Origin: Watersipora subatra
Taxonomy: Eukaryota; Bryozoa; Gymnolaemata; Cheilostomatida; Watersiporidae
DNA length: 64,000 nt
Direction: 5' to 3'
Assembly (NCBI RefSeq): GCF_963576615.1
Contig: NC_088711.1
Location: 58,942,248 to 59,006,247 of the forward strand
The translations under genes and the position numbers were made by a program. Under the pieces are notes generated by a model that saw nothing but the letters and a program-made list of their open reading frames with translations, was not told the origin of the DNA and made no database searches. Below are positions 47,701 to 58,994 of the stretch, piece after piece; positions within the stretch are counted from its first letter, which is position 1, and each line of letters starts with the position of its first letter.

Positions 47701-50700
47701 GTTTTAGAACTATTTTTTACTTATTAAGCAAGTTTTTACTTATTTCAACACACACAATATTCACACTTGTGGAAGTTATCAGAGACGATAAGCTCATTGT
47801 TTCGATGATTCCTTTCACAACAATCTATTTTTCTAAAAAGAGATTGTTTAAAAAACTTTTGAATTAATTTCTTGATTTCATGGTATGAGGGAAAATAAGT
47901 GATTTACAAAGAAGTGTCACATATATTTTATAAACTTACCGTTGCAGAGATTGTCGATTAGAGATTTTAGCATTTCCAGCATTTTAGCAATAAAAATGTT
48001 CCAGTACTTTCAGATAGCTATTTTACCACCTTTAGGACATTTCTGATATGCTGCGTTCCTTACTCTTGGCATCAGTAGAAGTGTAAGTAGTAGTGTAAGT
48101 AGAAGTGTAAGTTAAAGTGTAAGTACAAGTGTAAGTAGAAGTGTAAGTTAAAGTGTAAGTAGAAGTGTAAGTTAAAGTGTAAGTTAAAGTGTAAGTAGAA
48201 GTGTAAGTTAACGTGTAAATAGAAGTGTAAGTTAAAGTGTAAGTTAAAGTGTAAGTAGAAGTGTAAGTTACAGTGTAAGTAGAAGTGTAAATTAAACTGT
48301 AAGTAGAAGTGTAAGTTAAAGTGTAAGTTAAAGTGTAAGTAGAAGTGTAAGTTAAAGTGTAAGTTAAAGGGTAAGTTAAAGTGTAAGTTAAAGGGTAAGT
48401 TAAAGTGTAAGTAGAAGTGCAAGTTAAAGTGTAAGTAGAAGTGTAAGTAGAAGTGTAGGTTGAAGTGTAAGTAGAAGTGTAAGTTAAAGTGTAAGTAGCA
48501 GTGGAAGTTAAAGGAAGTATCGCTTACCATCATTAATTACGTTGTAAATGAAGTCATGTATTGAAACCTGGGAATAATCCATGATGAGATTATCCAGCGT
48601 ATTTTCTACCCCAGGTTGACACCAGCTTATGGATTTATGATTCTACTGTACACGTGCCTCGGGCTCTACATGTTCAATGGGCCGCTCAAGCCACCCCACA
48701 CTGATGCTACAGATAAGTACTGCGTGACCAACTGGTGGGGTGCCATCTTCTATGTCAACAATGTTATAGAGTCTGATAAAGCGGTGAGCATCTCCTGACT
48801 ACTTATATGTGAATCTGAGTACTAAAAGAACGATCTATGAAGTAGATTAAAGAGTGTGATGCGTGATAACATTGTTCCATGTGCCGTCTGCAAGCTGTGT
48901 GAGTCACTTTTAGATAGTACTACCAGTAAGCCTGGTGTTGCCTGAAATTTATTTCATTTTTAATCAGATAGTAGTTGAGTGCTTAAGAGGCCGGTTCTCA
49001 ACAACCAGACAAAATATTGAAACCGAATATTTTTGGCAACCTGGTAGAAGACACGAAGCGCATGCGTGTGAAGATAAGACGAAATTATAAATAAAATGTC
49101 GAAACTCATAGCGTTGCGCAGACTAACGCACGCGCAGAGGGATTTATTAATATTGAATTTACTTGAAACCAAACTATAACTGTTGTCATAGTGATGTTTT
49201 TATTTCTTCGCATCGCATCACTCAAATTTTCTACTCTGATTGTATGTCTAAAACTGTGATCCCATGTTTGCATTGACACTATGTCAACTGGATGAGTTAT
49301 CATAGAAAAACTCAGAGATTATTCTTGGCTTCCATTTCCTTTGTTTTCATTTACAATCTGATCATTGCATGTTGGTTTACTAAAGTCTTCACGTAATTTA
49401 AATGGCCGTGTAGCTAAACAATATGATTTCATGATGAAATGAGTTGTATGCTATTTTTCTAATGTTGGTCAGGATACAAGAGAAAACAATTTGTTATTTC
49501 TTAAATATTTTCGTTCACCATGTACATATAATCATTCCTCTTTCGCTACTGTAAGCCGATGTATCGGCTTTCGTGGTAATACAAGTACAGACTGTAAGCC
49601 GATGTAGCGGCTTATCAATAGGGTTTCACTTTTCTTTTCATTGCGAAGGGTATACATTAGCTAGACCAATCAAATTTTGTCTCCAACAAAACAACCTTGT
49701 TGCTAATCATGTGCAACCAATGTTGCTGAGCAATTTCATTTCTAATTATTTTTTCAAAGCGGGAAAACCAGATCTCAATCGTTATGGTAGTAAGAATATT
49801 CCCGCGTTCTTCCGGTGCAAAGGGAGCGTCAGAAATTTTGCGAGAGTGATATTCACTAAACACTTTTGTACTTTTCTTGTAGATAATTCTGTTCTGAATA
49901 AGATGCACTTTACAGTAAAACAATAGCTGATTTGGTTTTTGAGATATTGCATAAATACTAACAGCATATCGATTTTTCGAAAATCTGGTTGAATTAATTT
50001 GGTCAGATTTTATCGCAGTAATGAAAGAGTTAATATGTCTGTGATTCATTTTGTAAATTGCTACTGGAATATATGTCGACGACGTCTTAAGTTTTTCTAA
50101 TGATACGAAACATTAAATGTTCAATTGAACTCAAAATAATGGCCCCATTTTCGATGAATTTGTTTTGGAGCAATCGACGGTGTTCACATTTTTTGGATGA
50201 CAATTACATTTACCTATTCTGACAAAGCTACCTTTTCCTCATAGAAATCACATCATCAACCATTTGAATGACTTTAGCATAAAGTGTAGTAGACGAATTG
50301 TCACCCTTGCGTCTTGTGAGCTGTTTTAGAATCCAGCCTTCTCTTGAGGATCAGATGCAATTCGGATCAAGAAGTATCCTTGACAAATATTATTGGATTT
50401 ACAGTGTGCTGGATGGGGGTGGTACCTTTCGAATGACTTCCAGTTCTTCCTCGTCACTCCATTTATCGTCTACCTTATGCACTTGTAAGTTAAGGCTTCT
50501 CACCCCTTTACAGGCTCACATGTGATTAATCAATTTGCTTCGTTGTGTCATTTAAGTAAACGCTTTATTGGTTAAACAATTTACAGATATCAACTGGTAT
50601 TCGTGTATCTTTGCTCAATAATGTCATGTCAGATGCTTTTAGAGGAATATTGTAGATTTCACTTGGTTGCTATCTACTAATAAATTGATACAGACTCACT

Positions 50701-53700
50701 GCAGTAGGCAGAATGAAAGCCGTTTGAGATCTTTTTCATCTTTTTTTTATAAAGAAAAGACATTGTGTTTAAAATATTAAACATCTGTTAATGATGCACC
50801 TTATACTCCTCTCATGGCCACACATTTGGTTACATCGCTTGTTCACCTATTTGATATTTCGTTATTTCTTTTTTGTTGGTAGTTATTATGGTTTCTGTAT
50901 GTTGAAGAAGGATTTACGTGTGTATTTCAGTATGCTGAGTTGAGTATGTATACCGTTGTTAAACTATCTGCCATGTCTGCTGCAGGGTGCCAGTAGCTGG
51001 TTTTATTGTCAGCATAGTACTGGTCATCATAAGTGCCATCACTGCAACCGCTGTCTCTGCTATGCATGACTTTGGTATGGGTGTGGGCGGAGCTAGAGTG
51101 CCAAATGATGGGTAAGCCTAACATAGAGTGTCAAATATTTTTGTTTGCTTACAGAATGACTTGCACCAAAATTCACATTACAGGTATTTGATATCAAAAG
51201 ATTCAGCATGTCTTACTCTGCTGTGTTGTAGGTACAAGATATGTGGAGATGTGATTCCAAGCTCTTAAAGCTCAAAAATGAATAGTTAATTCCAGCCATC
51301 ACAAAAATGCCATAGGTTGGAATCCCTCTCCAAAACGGCCCAAATGGGACGTAGTTGAACACAAAGTGCTTCTGTTTACACTTTCATGTAACCTCATTCG
51401 TCAAAATATTTTCACAAATATTCAATAAAACCATATCTATTCTCCTTGCGGGTCTATTTCATCATCATTGTCATGTTGTCACTTTGAGCACTGATATCTC
51501 AAAACCTAGACTAAAAATTAATTTACTATTTTAACTATCTTACATGTAGCTCGTAGGAGTACATATCATCCTCTGATAAATATGAAGAGCCTGTTGGTCA
51601 TCTGTAATAGTCAAAAAATGCTGCATAAGTGGTTCGCGCTATTTGGCAGGAAGTATGGGTCACATGATCAGATTACGACTAGATGAATAGACCGAGCTGA
51701 AACGAAACTGTAAAGTAGCGAGCATCTATATTTGATAAGGGCTTTTTGATGAAACCCGAAGTGCTACGAGAACTAAACTAGTGCTTCGAGATGTTTTATA
51801 TTGAGCCTTTTATTGGCCTTTCAATTCGCATGATAACATCATGTGTCAAAACAATAACCACGTCGAGTTGAGTACGTCGACGAAATAAAGGGATTCCAAA
51901 CTACGGCGTTTTCGTAATGGCTGCGGTTAACTGTTTGTTTTTGAGCTTTTAAGAGCTTGTAATTGCATTTCCACATATTTTCTACCTACAACACAGCAGA
52001 GTAAGATATGATGAACCTTTTGCTACCAAATAACTGTAATGTAAATTTTGTTGCAAGTCAACCTTTAATGATTAACGACTTACTCGAAGGTCCTATTTGG
52101 GTGATGCTCAGATGAAACTATCTGTTTACACAATATCTTTTGTAGTAAAATCAACAAGATTCAGGTCGTTTCAAGTATCAGTTTTTTAACAGGCGTATAC
52201 ATCATGTAATGACTGGTAGATGCCTTAGTTGTTTTGAGCATTTCTATTTTAGCCAGTTTAAGAAAACTGATGCTCTAAATGACCTGAATCATCGTTATTC
52301 TACATGAAGGACTCTGTTTAACAACACAGTGTTAACAGTTTGTTTTACCTGAATACGGCTCAGCAATACCGTTTAACATGTATAGCTGTAGAGCTCCTGC
52401 CGCATTATGTCATTATGTTACATTTGTTGTGTGAGTGCCATCTGACAGAGTACCCGCTCTACCTCCTTATCCTGCTACCTCCAGATTGTTAATAATGTTT
52501 ATACATACTGTTACAGGGCTGCCACTGCACAGGCAGACTACAAGAAAGACTTTTACGTTGTTCCGTGGGTCCGATACCAGTCATTTGGGGTCGGTGTGGT
52601 CTTTGGATTCCTTCTATGGCGATTGCACGGAAAACTAAAAATTCCAACTGTAGGTTAATCTCAATATTCTGTTTGACTTTACATTCATCGTTAGATATTG
52701 AGATTCCGCCAGTTACAAAATTTGTATGATTTTATTTTTAAAGGTCCTGAGCTTTTTAGACCATTTCAGTAGTTGGGGATGTTTTCTCTAAATTAGTGGC
52801 AGTCATGTTAACCTCCAATGAAACTGTTGGTCATTCTCGCAACACTTTCCTTGTGTAATTTTTCTTAGCTGGGACGTAATTAATTTCCAGAAACTGCTAT
52901 TGTGTACATGGGCTGAAATTTTTTACCATAATTTCAAAAAGTATTATTTCAATTGTCACGAAATAAACATGAGAGTTATCAGTATTTTCTTCTCTACAAG
53001 GACTAGTTTTGACAGTAGATAGTGGTGATAATATCTCTCTCCACTCTACTCTCCCTAGAAACATTACGTACAACTAAATCACAGTCACCATCTGAATCAT
53101 CAGATTCACCGCTACTTTTACTACTAAATGAGGTCTCGAAGTCCTACTGAGATCAAATAGTTGCAGCATTTTATGCACAAAGTCGAGACGTTCTTTTTTC
53201 GCGATTGGCATCCATCTGATTGACAAAACACTGTATTAAACCATTTTATTGTTCATATTTGTAGTTTTGATACAAGTGTAATAATTGGTCAAATAAAATG
53301 CTGTTTTGTTCACATTTGGTAAAAAAAGTATAGGTCTGCTAGCACAAGTGAAGTAATACCACTTGTTTTTAATGATGCATTGAGTGGCTTCTAAAGTGGC
53401 GTTCCGTATGGAATAAATGATCCAGGAAGCCACTGAAGTGGCGCCACGTAGCAAAAGAATTAACCAATCACAATGAAGTAGCGATTATCTGATGACACTT
53501 CTTGACTGACCGGTATGGCTAAATATTCATGGAGATCCACTCCCTCGCAATAAACACGACACTAGCGAAATCTGTCAAACTTGTTTGTGTAACAGCTGGC
53601 AGAAAGTGGCTGCAAGTTGTTGAAGTAGAGGATTTGTAATAAATATTTTGCCATGCCTCTTACCGGGCCACAATGTCCTTTTACCAGGTAGCTTATTGTG

Positions 53701-56700
53701 TCTAAGGTTGCTTTCGACTCGCAAGGTTTAAGAGCCTATGTATAAGGAATCTTTTTTTGGGGTCAGACATTCACACGATTAAATTTATTCACAACATTCA
53801 GGCAATTAAATTTAGCTGCAAAAGTCATTCCCATTTTGCTAATAACCAAGTTAATTGGAAAAAGACCACAACACAATGTAGCTAAGATTTTAGGACAAGT
53901 AGTCCACCTCCTAGTTGACGAACCAGACAGAGGACTCTACGACTGGTTACTTTATCTTATAGGATAATTTGTATGACTACTGAGTTATGATACTGCCTGT
54001 TGTAGATTGTGAACTTGGCCTTGTGGGCAGCCAGTGGATGTATTATGCTTCTCGTTCTCTATGCTGACTACCCTGTTGTGTCTAACGAGCGAATCGCAAC
54101 TCCTGCTGAAGCAGCCATCTTTAACGGCTGGTCAAGGACTGCATGGTCAGTAGCGCTCGGTTACATCATTCTTGCCTGCTGCACTGGACAGGAGGTAAGA
54201 GTTGTTTTTTCGTTGTTAACTACTGTCAAACTGTGTACCTTGCCTTATCAGGGGCTCTTGATCTGGTAGGGCTTCAAGGCTGGATTTGACTCTTGATACT
54301 CTGAGACATTACGCTTTTCAGCTATTTCAAATTATTTCATTCTTAGTAGTATTAGTAAATACTAGTACCAGTACTAGTAAATTTCTAGTAAATTTTATCC
54401 AAAAACTCTGGTATCTTTTTATCGTTTACAATTTCTTTCTGTGTTCAAAATTATCTGACTGCCAAAATGTTTTAAGATTAACATTGCCAAAACTTGAACA
54501 CAGTTGAAATGCTCAATTTGATCTCCTCAGATGACCTCAAACATCAAAAGCAATTGCAAATGATAGAAAAATACCAATACTTTCTGATAAAAATTTACTT
54601 AAAATCTGTGCAAGATAATCTTTAACAGTAAGTTGTGAATAATGGCAGGAAATATAATATAACTGTGCTATATAATATAACAAATATAATATATATATAA
54701 TATATAATGTGCTATATAATATAATAAATATAATATAGCTGTGCTACCCGGTGTCGCCCAGGCATTGAAAATCAGCTTATAAACAATGAGAAGTAATGAG
54801 AGCTACCTGCCACTTGCTATTAGCCTGACACATAGCCAATGGATAATTTCAGTGAGCTTACTAATAAGAGCTACCGCGTCTCATGTTGTTTCGCCATCAC
54901 CTTGCATCGTGACCGAAAGCGGTAGCGTATTTGCACCTGTATAGCAACATATATCGCCTAATGAACTCATCAAGCTTGCGTGGCTGAATTGGTAAAGTGT
55001 TGGACTGGTGAACCGGAGGGTCCGAGATGAAATCTTTTGTATTGTATCTGAGTAAACTAAAAAAAGGTGACACGACTCTCGTTTGTTGAAACCAATAATA
55101 AAAGGCTTACTTAAAAGACTCGGTATTTTTATGGAAAATAACAGCAGGCGCTCACATCACCAAATTGATATCTACACATTTTCCAATGCTGGCAGTTAGT
55201 GAGACTAGCATCATCTGCTATCTTATGATTGTGTGTAGTGCGCTGATATAACTGTATATAAAGTAGACACTTGTTATCACCCTTGAATAGCCTTAGAACC
55301 TGGAACATTTTTTGTAGGATGGGTTAATGAGTTTCTATCTTGGCCTGCCTTTGTGCCCCTTGCCCGCATGACATACTGTGCATATCTTGTTCATCCCGTT
55401 ATCATGACTGTCATGAATATGGCTAGTCTCAGTAAAGTCAAGTGGACTCAGGTTACCCTCGTAAGTATTACCAACTTGTTGATATTGAATTGCTAGTTGT
55501 ATTACTTTGCCAGTTGTGAGTATCACATTGCTAGTTGTATTACTTTGCCAGTTGTGAGTATCACATTGCTAGTTGTATTACTTTGCCAGTTGTGAGTATC
55601 ACATTGCGAGTTGTATTACTTTGCCAGTTGTGAGTATAACATTGCTAGTTGTATCACTTTGCCAGTTGTGAGTATTAAATTGCTAGTTGTATTACTTTGC
55701 CAGTTGTGAGTATCACATTGCTAGTTGTATTACTTTGCCAGTTGTGAGTATCACATTGCGAGTTGTATTACTTTGCCAGTTGTGAGTATAACATTGCTAG
55801 TTGTATTACTTTGCCAGTTGTGAGTATTTCATCACTATGTGTAAATATTAATAGTTGTTACAGTTACTTCGCTAGTTGTTGCCAGTAGAATGCCAATCAC
55901 TATAGGGTTGTCTATAAGGTACTAAATGCACTGCTTGTAGATACTCGTTGCTTGTTGCTAGTTGTTGCCTGTACAATGCCAATCACTATAGGGTTGTCTA
56001 TAAGGTACTAAATGCACTCCTTGTAGATACTCGTTGCTTGTTGCTAGTTGTTGCCTGTACAATGCCAATCACTATAGGGTTGTCTATAAGGTACTAAATG
56101 CACTGCTTGTAGATACTCGTTGCTTGTTGCTAGTTGTTGCCTGTACAATGCCAATCACTATAGGGTTGTCTATAAGGTACTAAATGCACTCCTTGTAGAT
56201 ACTCGTTGCTTGTTGCTAGTTGTTGCCTGTACAATGCCAATCACTATAGGGTTGTCTATAAGGTACTAAATGCACTCCTTGTAGATACTCTTTGCTTATT
56301 TCGCTAGCTAGTTTTCTCACTTAAGCAAATAGTTGATAGGCAAGCTTGCTGACAGAATATTGTTTACATTCTGTTCAATAACACCTATTAACAAGAAACT
56401 GTTTATTAGTTTCTAGAAAAGTTAATCGTGATTACCTTGCTTATTATTGTCCAATCTTCACTATTTGTGTTGTAATGTCTATTCAATTTATTTTATTCAT
56501 GTGTTTACTAAAGTATTTGAGGGATGAAGTCATATCCTTAAAGGTTGACTTGCAACAAAATTCACATTACCGTTATTTGATATGAAAAGATTCACCATGT
56601 CTCACTCAGTTGAAGGTGCAAAATATGTGGAAAGGTGATTACAAGCTCTTAAAAGCTCAAAAACGAACAGAAAAACGCGGCCACACGAGACCGCCGTAGT

Positions 56701-58740
56701 TTGGATTCCCTTTCCAAAACGGCTCAAATGTGATGTAGTTGTGAGAGATGGTTTCTGTTAACACTTTTATGCAACCTTATTCGTCGAAATATTTTCACAA
56801 ATATACTTCACGCATTCAATGAAACTATGTCTATTGTTCTTACGCGTCTGTTTTATCGTCATTGTAATGCTATCACTTTTAGCAGTGATATCTTATAACT
56901 TACCGTAAAAAATCGTTAATCTTTTTAACCTTAGCTCGAAGGAGTACATACCATTGTCTGATAATCATGAGGAGCCTGTTGGTCGCCTGTGATAATCGAA
57001 AAGTTCTGCAGAAATTATTTGCGAAGTATTGGGTCACGTGATCAGATTACGACCTGACGATTGAATAATGCCGAAACAAAACCGTTAAGTAGCGAGCATC
57101 TATGTTTGATACGGGGTCTTCGGCAAAACCCGAAGTGTTTGTCATAAACTAGTACTACGATAAGTTTTATATTGAGCTTTGTATTGGCCTTTCAATTCAC
57201 GTGAGAACATCACGTGACAAGACGATAACCAAATTTCGTGGTTGCGTCATCGAAATAAAGAGATTCCAATCTACGGCGGCTTTTCGTTTTTGAGCTTTTA
57301 AGAGCTTTTAATCACATTTCCACATATTTGGCACTTACAACACAACAGAGTAAAACATGGTGAATCTTTTGATACCAGATAACTGTAATATGAATTTTGT
57401 TGCAAATCAACCATTAACCTTTTAGATAGTCGATTGTAGCTGTTTGCAGCTCGTGTATTTCTGTTCGAAATGAAATGCTTCCGACTATTAATTAGCAGTA
57501 CAATAATAGCAATATTAAAACTTTATATTTTACTAATGTTTATTATAGACAGCATATAACTCTGAACTTCACATAACATTTTGCCAGTCAAAACCATGTA
57601 AATAACACTCTTTCTCGAGTTCAAAACTTTATAATTTTCTTCAAATATTTTTTTTCTTCTAAAATGCTTATACTCAGTTACTGGAAACGAAGTTGAAAAT
57701 TGATGTCGCTGTTTATATTTGTGCACTGCTCTCAGTTGTCTACAGTTCATAGCAGTATTAATAATAGCATCAAACAATACCTCGTATGTTGATTACATAT
57801 AATGCTAAGGATACTACCAGTGAACTTCTGACCTGTTCTGTGTGTGACCTTGATCAGTACGGAGTGGAACCTTTTTATTACAAAATGCCTTAAAGGAGAG
57901 TAAATAAGGTTCGACCTTCAGGGGGTTCACTCTCAACTTTCATCCCAAAGGGCATGACAAAAAAAGCTCTTTTAAGGGGTGTTTTTTGGTGGCCAGACAC
58001 TCTAGAGTGTTTTCATAAAAAGGTGTTTTTTAGCTTGGTGCAGTGGATAGGGGTCAAACGTGTCTCATTGATTTCCACACAGTGGAAAGGGGTATTCATG
58101 AACAAAAAAAGGGGCAATTAGTCTGTGGTGATGAAGTGATAAGGGGTAGTCTTTATTAATGCGTAAGTCAGTGGAAAGGGTGCATTTTATAAGATCTCAG
58201 ACTAGCCCTTGAGGATGAATAAAAGAGAGCGAAACCCCTGGGGTTCGACCATTGTAAGAATGCAGTATTTGCATGGTGTAATCTGACAATATTGATGTAA
58301 ACTTCACTGAATTTTTATCAACTCTACATTCCATAATAGTGGAATGAAATGATAGATATGATACATCTGGTCTACTTGTTGGCATTTTATGGCTCTATAA
58401 CACCTTGTACTACCTGTTATCTGTTTAGCCTGTTTAGTCTGTTTATGTAACACTACAGGGATGTTTTGTGATCGGATTAAGCTGTTATTCTCTCTGGTTA
58501 AGCTCTCCAGCAAGCAGAACTTCTACTATGAAAGCGTGTAGAGGAAGAGAGACCTGTTTAATTGTCATTTGATTCTTTGATCTATCAGATATTGTTTGTT
58601 TATTGTAGATCTACATGTTTGCTGGCTACCTAACTCTCTCATATGCAGTTGGCTTCCTTTTTTCTCTCGTCTTTGAAGCTCCCTTCATGCTGATAGACAA
58701 AAAGTACCTGACTGGAAAACTATCTAAATCTATCAAGTGA
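37984..58740 (+). CDS. nrf-6-like acyltransferase 3 membrane protein
   Basis: Member of the nose-resistant-to-fluoxetine (NRF-6) / Acyl_transf_3 family: multipass membrane proteins linked in C. elegans to lipid and drug transport; substrate unknown. Exons: 37984-about 38160 (signal peptide, IVTLLLPVAVSA), about 39003-39125, 39232-39408, 39901-40054, 44069-44262, 45738-45905, 47155-47355, 48615-48783, 50405-50484, 50986-51111, 52517-52649, 54006-54194, 55318-55460, 58609-58740; about 720 aa. Landmarks: the Cys-rich NRF domain (ISETCANQTLHLLNSF, GDYAECVAI, GQYCSIG), CFSLYTNGYKLLST, GIRFISMTWVVLGHT, ILNATVSVDSF, LRLTPAYGFMILLY, GWYLSNDFQFFLVTPF, VPWVRYQSFGVG, FNGWSRTAWSV and FVPLARMTYCAYLVHPVIM. 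Most junctions fit in phase. Three problems are reported separately: exon 1 to 2, a T-run frameshift in exon 7, and the exon 12/13 junction. Introns hold several MITEs and minisatellites. Confidence 0.9.
38158..38990 (-). pseudogene. LINE reverse transcriptase C-terminal fragment
   Basis: The minus frame 38937-38281, extending upstream to about 38990, encodes the post-YADD part of a CR1/jockey-like RT: MIFNVTKCQIVNF, FKYLGVIITNTLSWDHHI, ALEYACEVWDPF, QIEFIQRRAVRF. The frame ends at TAG (38281). A 3' UTR-like stretch runs to about 38160, where the minus strand reads AATCAGAATCAGAATC, possibly a short simple-repeat tail. It is 5' truncated and lies between the first two coding exons of the nrf-6-like gene, touching both. 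Confidence 0.8.
40696..40722. repeat. (TA)n microsatellite
   Basis: Pure TA repeat. Others lie at 32648-32712, 33694-33722, 40885-40920, 41684-41722, 41756-41775 and 42906-42919, mostly flanking mobile elements. Confidence 0.9.
40921..41683. mobile_element. pogo/Tigger-like MITE, copy 2
   Basis: A 763-bp element in a TA microsatellite in intron 4 of the nrf-6-like gene. Inverted ends are GTCAAACATGGATACTCGAA (left, lacking the first bases CA) and GAGTTATCCATGTTTGACTG (right). It has an internal hairpin around 41240-41275 (CTCAAAAG...CTTTTGAG). Closely similar to copy 3, 93 bp away, and to copy 1 at 23964. Confidence 0.82.
41776..42905. mobile_element. pogo/Tigger-like MITE, copy 3, with nested insertion
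   Basis: An 1130-bp element, ends CAGTGAAACTCGGATAACTC and GAGTTATCCATGTTTCACTG, both flanked by TA repeats. Its left 430 bp and right 310 bp match copy 2 in the same orientation. About 390 bp (roughly 42205-42600) absent from copy 2 interrupts it and contains a foldback element. Confidence 0.85.
42334..42593. mobile_element. nested foldback element
   Basis: Bounded by CGATGAATAG (42334-42343) and its inverse CTATTCATCG (42584-42593). The right part, 42449-42594, is a long near-palindrome: CTATTCATCACGGGCTAGCC and AAGGATTTTCGCCACGCA on the left return inverted on the right. It could fold into a hairpin of about 70 bp. It sits inside MITE copy 3. Confidence 0.7.
42948..43094 (-). other. possible orphan coding exon
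   Basis: On minus, an open segment with an acceptor (GACCAACAG, at 43095) and a donor (GAG then GTATAT, at 42947). It encodes a hydrophilic peptide with SSSSEGDSEFSERQVIKDWG and DRRQRRYAADEDRRIE. It looks more protein-like than the neighbouring intron, but I do not recognise it and no partner exons were found. It lies antisense in intron 4 of the nrf-6-like gene. It may be a retroelement fragment or chance. Confidence 0.25.
44321..44376 (+). other. splice-flanked 56-nt segment in the nrf-6-like gene
   Basis: Flanked by TTATTTGCAG and GTAAGT and open in the incoming frame (GHVSKKLVQRSSLF). Its 56-nt length is not a multiple of three, and skipping it joins 44262 to 45738 in perfect phase into the conserved FSLYTNG region. 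So it is either an alternative, frame-shifting exon or a decoy. Confidence 0.4.
45991..46787. mobile_element. TA-flanked MITE
   Basis: A 797-bp element in intron 6 of the nrf-6-like gene. The ends CCGTAATAGCCCAAGTATAA and, inverted, TTATACCTGGGTCATTATGG are each next to TA (45989-45990, 46788-46789). A second inner pair of the same motif (GAGCATTATACTGG / GTTATACTTGGG) gives a duplicated-end structure. Non-autonomous; Tc1/mariner-type target. Confidence 0.72.
48074..48512. repeat. 12-bp minisatellite, about 36 copies
   Basis: Unit AAGTGTAAGTTA alternating with AAGTGTAAGTAG and rarer variants, in intron 7 of the nrf-6-like gene, about 100 bp before exon 8. The period is a multiple of three, so it stays open on minus (FYLHFNLH repeats). 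The alternation suggests a 24- or 36-bp higher-order unit. Confidence 0.93.
51153..52064. mobile_element. TTAA-type MITE, family copy 1
   Basis: A 912-bp element in intron 10 of the nrf-6-like gene with long inverted ends: left from GAATGACTTGC (51154), right ...AATTTTGTTGCAAGTCAACCT (ending 52064), followed by TTAA (52065-52068). The left flank is a degraded TTAC. The inverted repeat extends over about 90 bp. It matches the element at 56542 along most of its length. Confidence 0.82.
54660..54732. repeat. TATAA-rich simple repeat
   Basis: Imperfect repeats of ATATAATATA/TGCTATATAATATAA directly before SINE copy B. Confidence 0.75.
54737..55035 (+). mobile_element. tRNA-like SINE, copy B
   Basis: Plus-strand copy of the family at 36250 and 61415, in intron 12 of the nrf-6-like gene. 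It begins GCTACCCGGTGTCGCCCAGG and contains CTTGCTATTAGCCTGACACA, GACCGAAAGCGGTAGCGTAT and TATATCGCCTAATGAA. It ends with a pol III-like part: box A TGGCTGAATTGG at 54981-54992 and a B-box-like GGTCCGAGATG about 26 bp later. The tRNA-like part is at the 3' side of the conserved unit. Confidence 0.78.
55478..55830. repeat. 38-bp minisatellite, about 9 copies
   Basis: Unit ATTACTTTGCCAGTTGTGAG plus 18 bases (TATCACATTGCTAGTTGT), just after exon 13 of the nrf-6-like gene. Confidence 0.93.
55868..56300. repeat. 86-bp minisatellite, about 5 copies
   Basis: Unit containing TGCCAATCACTATAGGGTTG and TATAAGGTACTAAATGCACT at an 86-bp period (55891, 55977, 56063 and so on). CTGCTTG and CTCCTTG variants are seen among copies. 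Adjacent to the 38-bp array; both share CTAGTTGT, so one may derive from the other. Confidence 0.92.
56542..57413. mobile_element. TTAA-type MITE, family copy 2
   Basis: An 872-bp element in the last intron of the nrf-6-like gene, exactly bounded by TTAA (56538-56541 and 57414-57417). Ends are AGGTTGACTTGCAACAAAAT and, inverted, ATTTTGTTGCAAATCAACC. The terminal inverted repeat is about 90 bp. Same family as 51153-52064. No transposase; TTAA target use points to a piggyBac-type source. Confidence 0.87.
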
Positions 58741-58988
58741 AGACAACTATGAAACATGATGAGTCTATGAACAGTGTCAGCATTTCTTTTGTAAAATGAA
58801 TGAATAGATAATTTATGAAATGCCTAGTCATCTCTAACTTAGTTCACAATGAATTACTCTCCGTTTACAGCCGTTAGCTCAGAACCAGCCACCAACTTGT
58901 ATTTTTAGTCAACTTTAATGAAGATTCACTAACAAAACAAACATCTGTTGAAATCTCTGGAGTTGTGTGCTCTCAATTACTTTGGCTA

Positions 58989-58994
58989 AATAAA
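58989..58994 (+). terminator. nrf-6-like gene polyadenylation signal
   Basis: AATAAA about 250 nt after the stop codon at 58738-58740. It is the first canonical signal downstream. Confidence 0.55.

Noticed and set aside
48072..48533. 153-codon minus frame of FYLHFNLH-type repeats
   Set aside because: Read-through of the 12-bp minisatellite; low complexity, no homology.
49573..50049. Overlapping plus and minus frames over 100 codons
   Set aside because: Both lie in an nrf-6-like intron, lack recognisable motifs and mirror each other.
54971..55040. tRNA gene
   Set aside because: Box A is excellent, but the acceptor stem and anticodon arm do not form and similar copies exist inside repeats. 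Called a tRNA-like SINE part.
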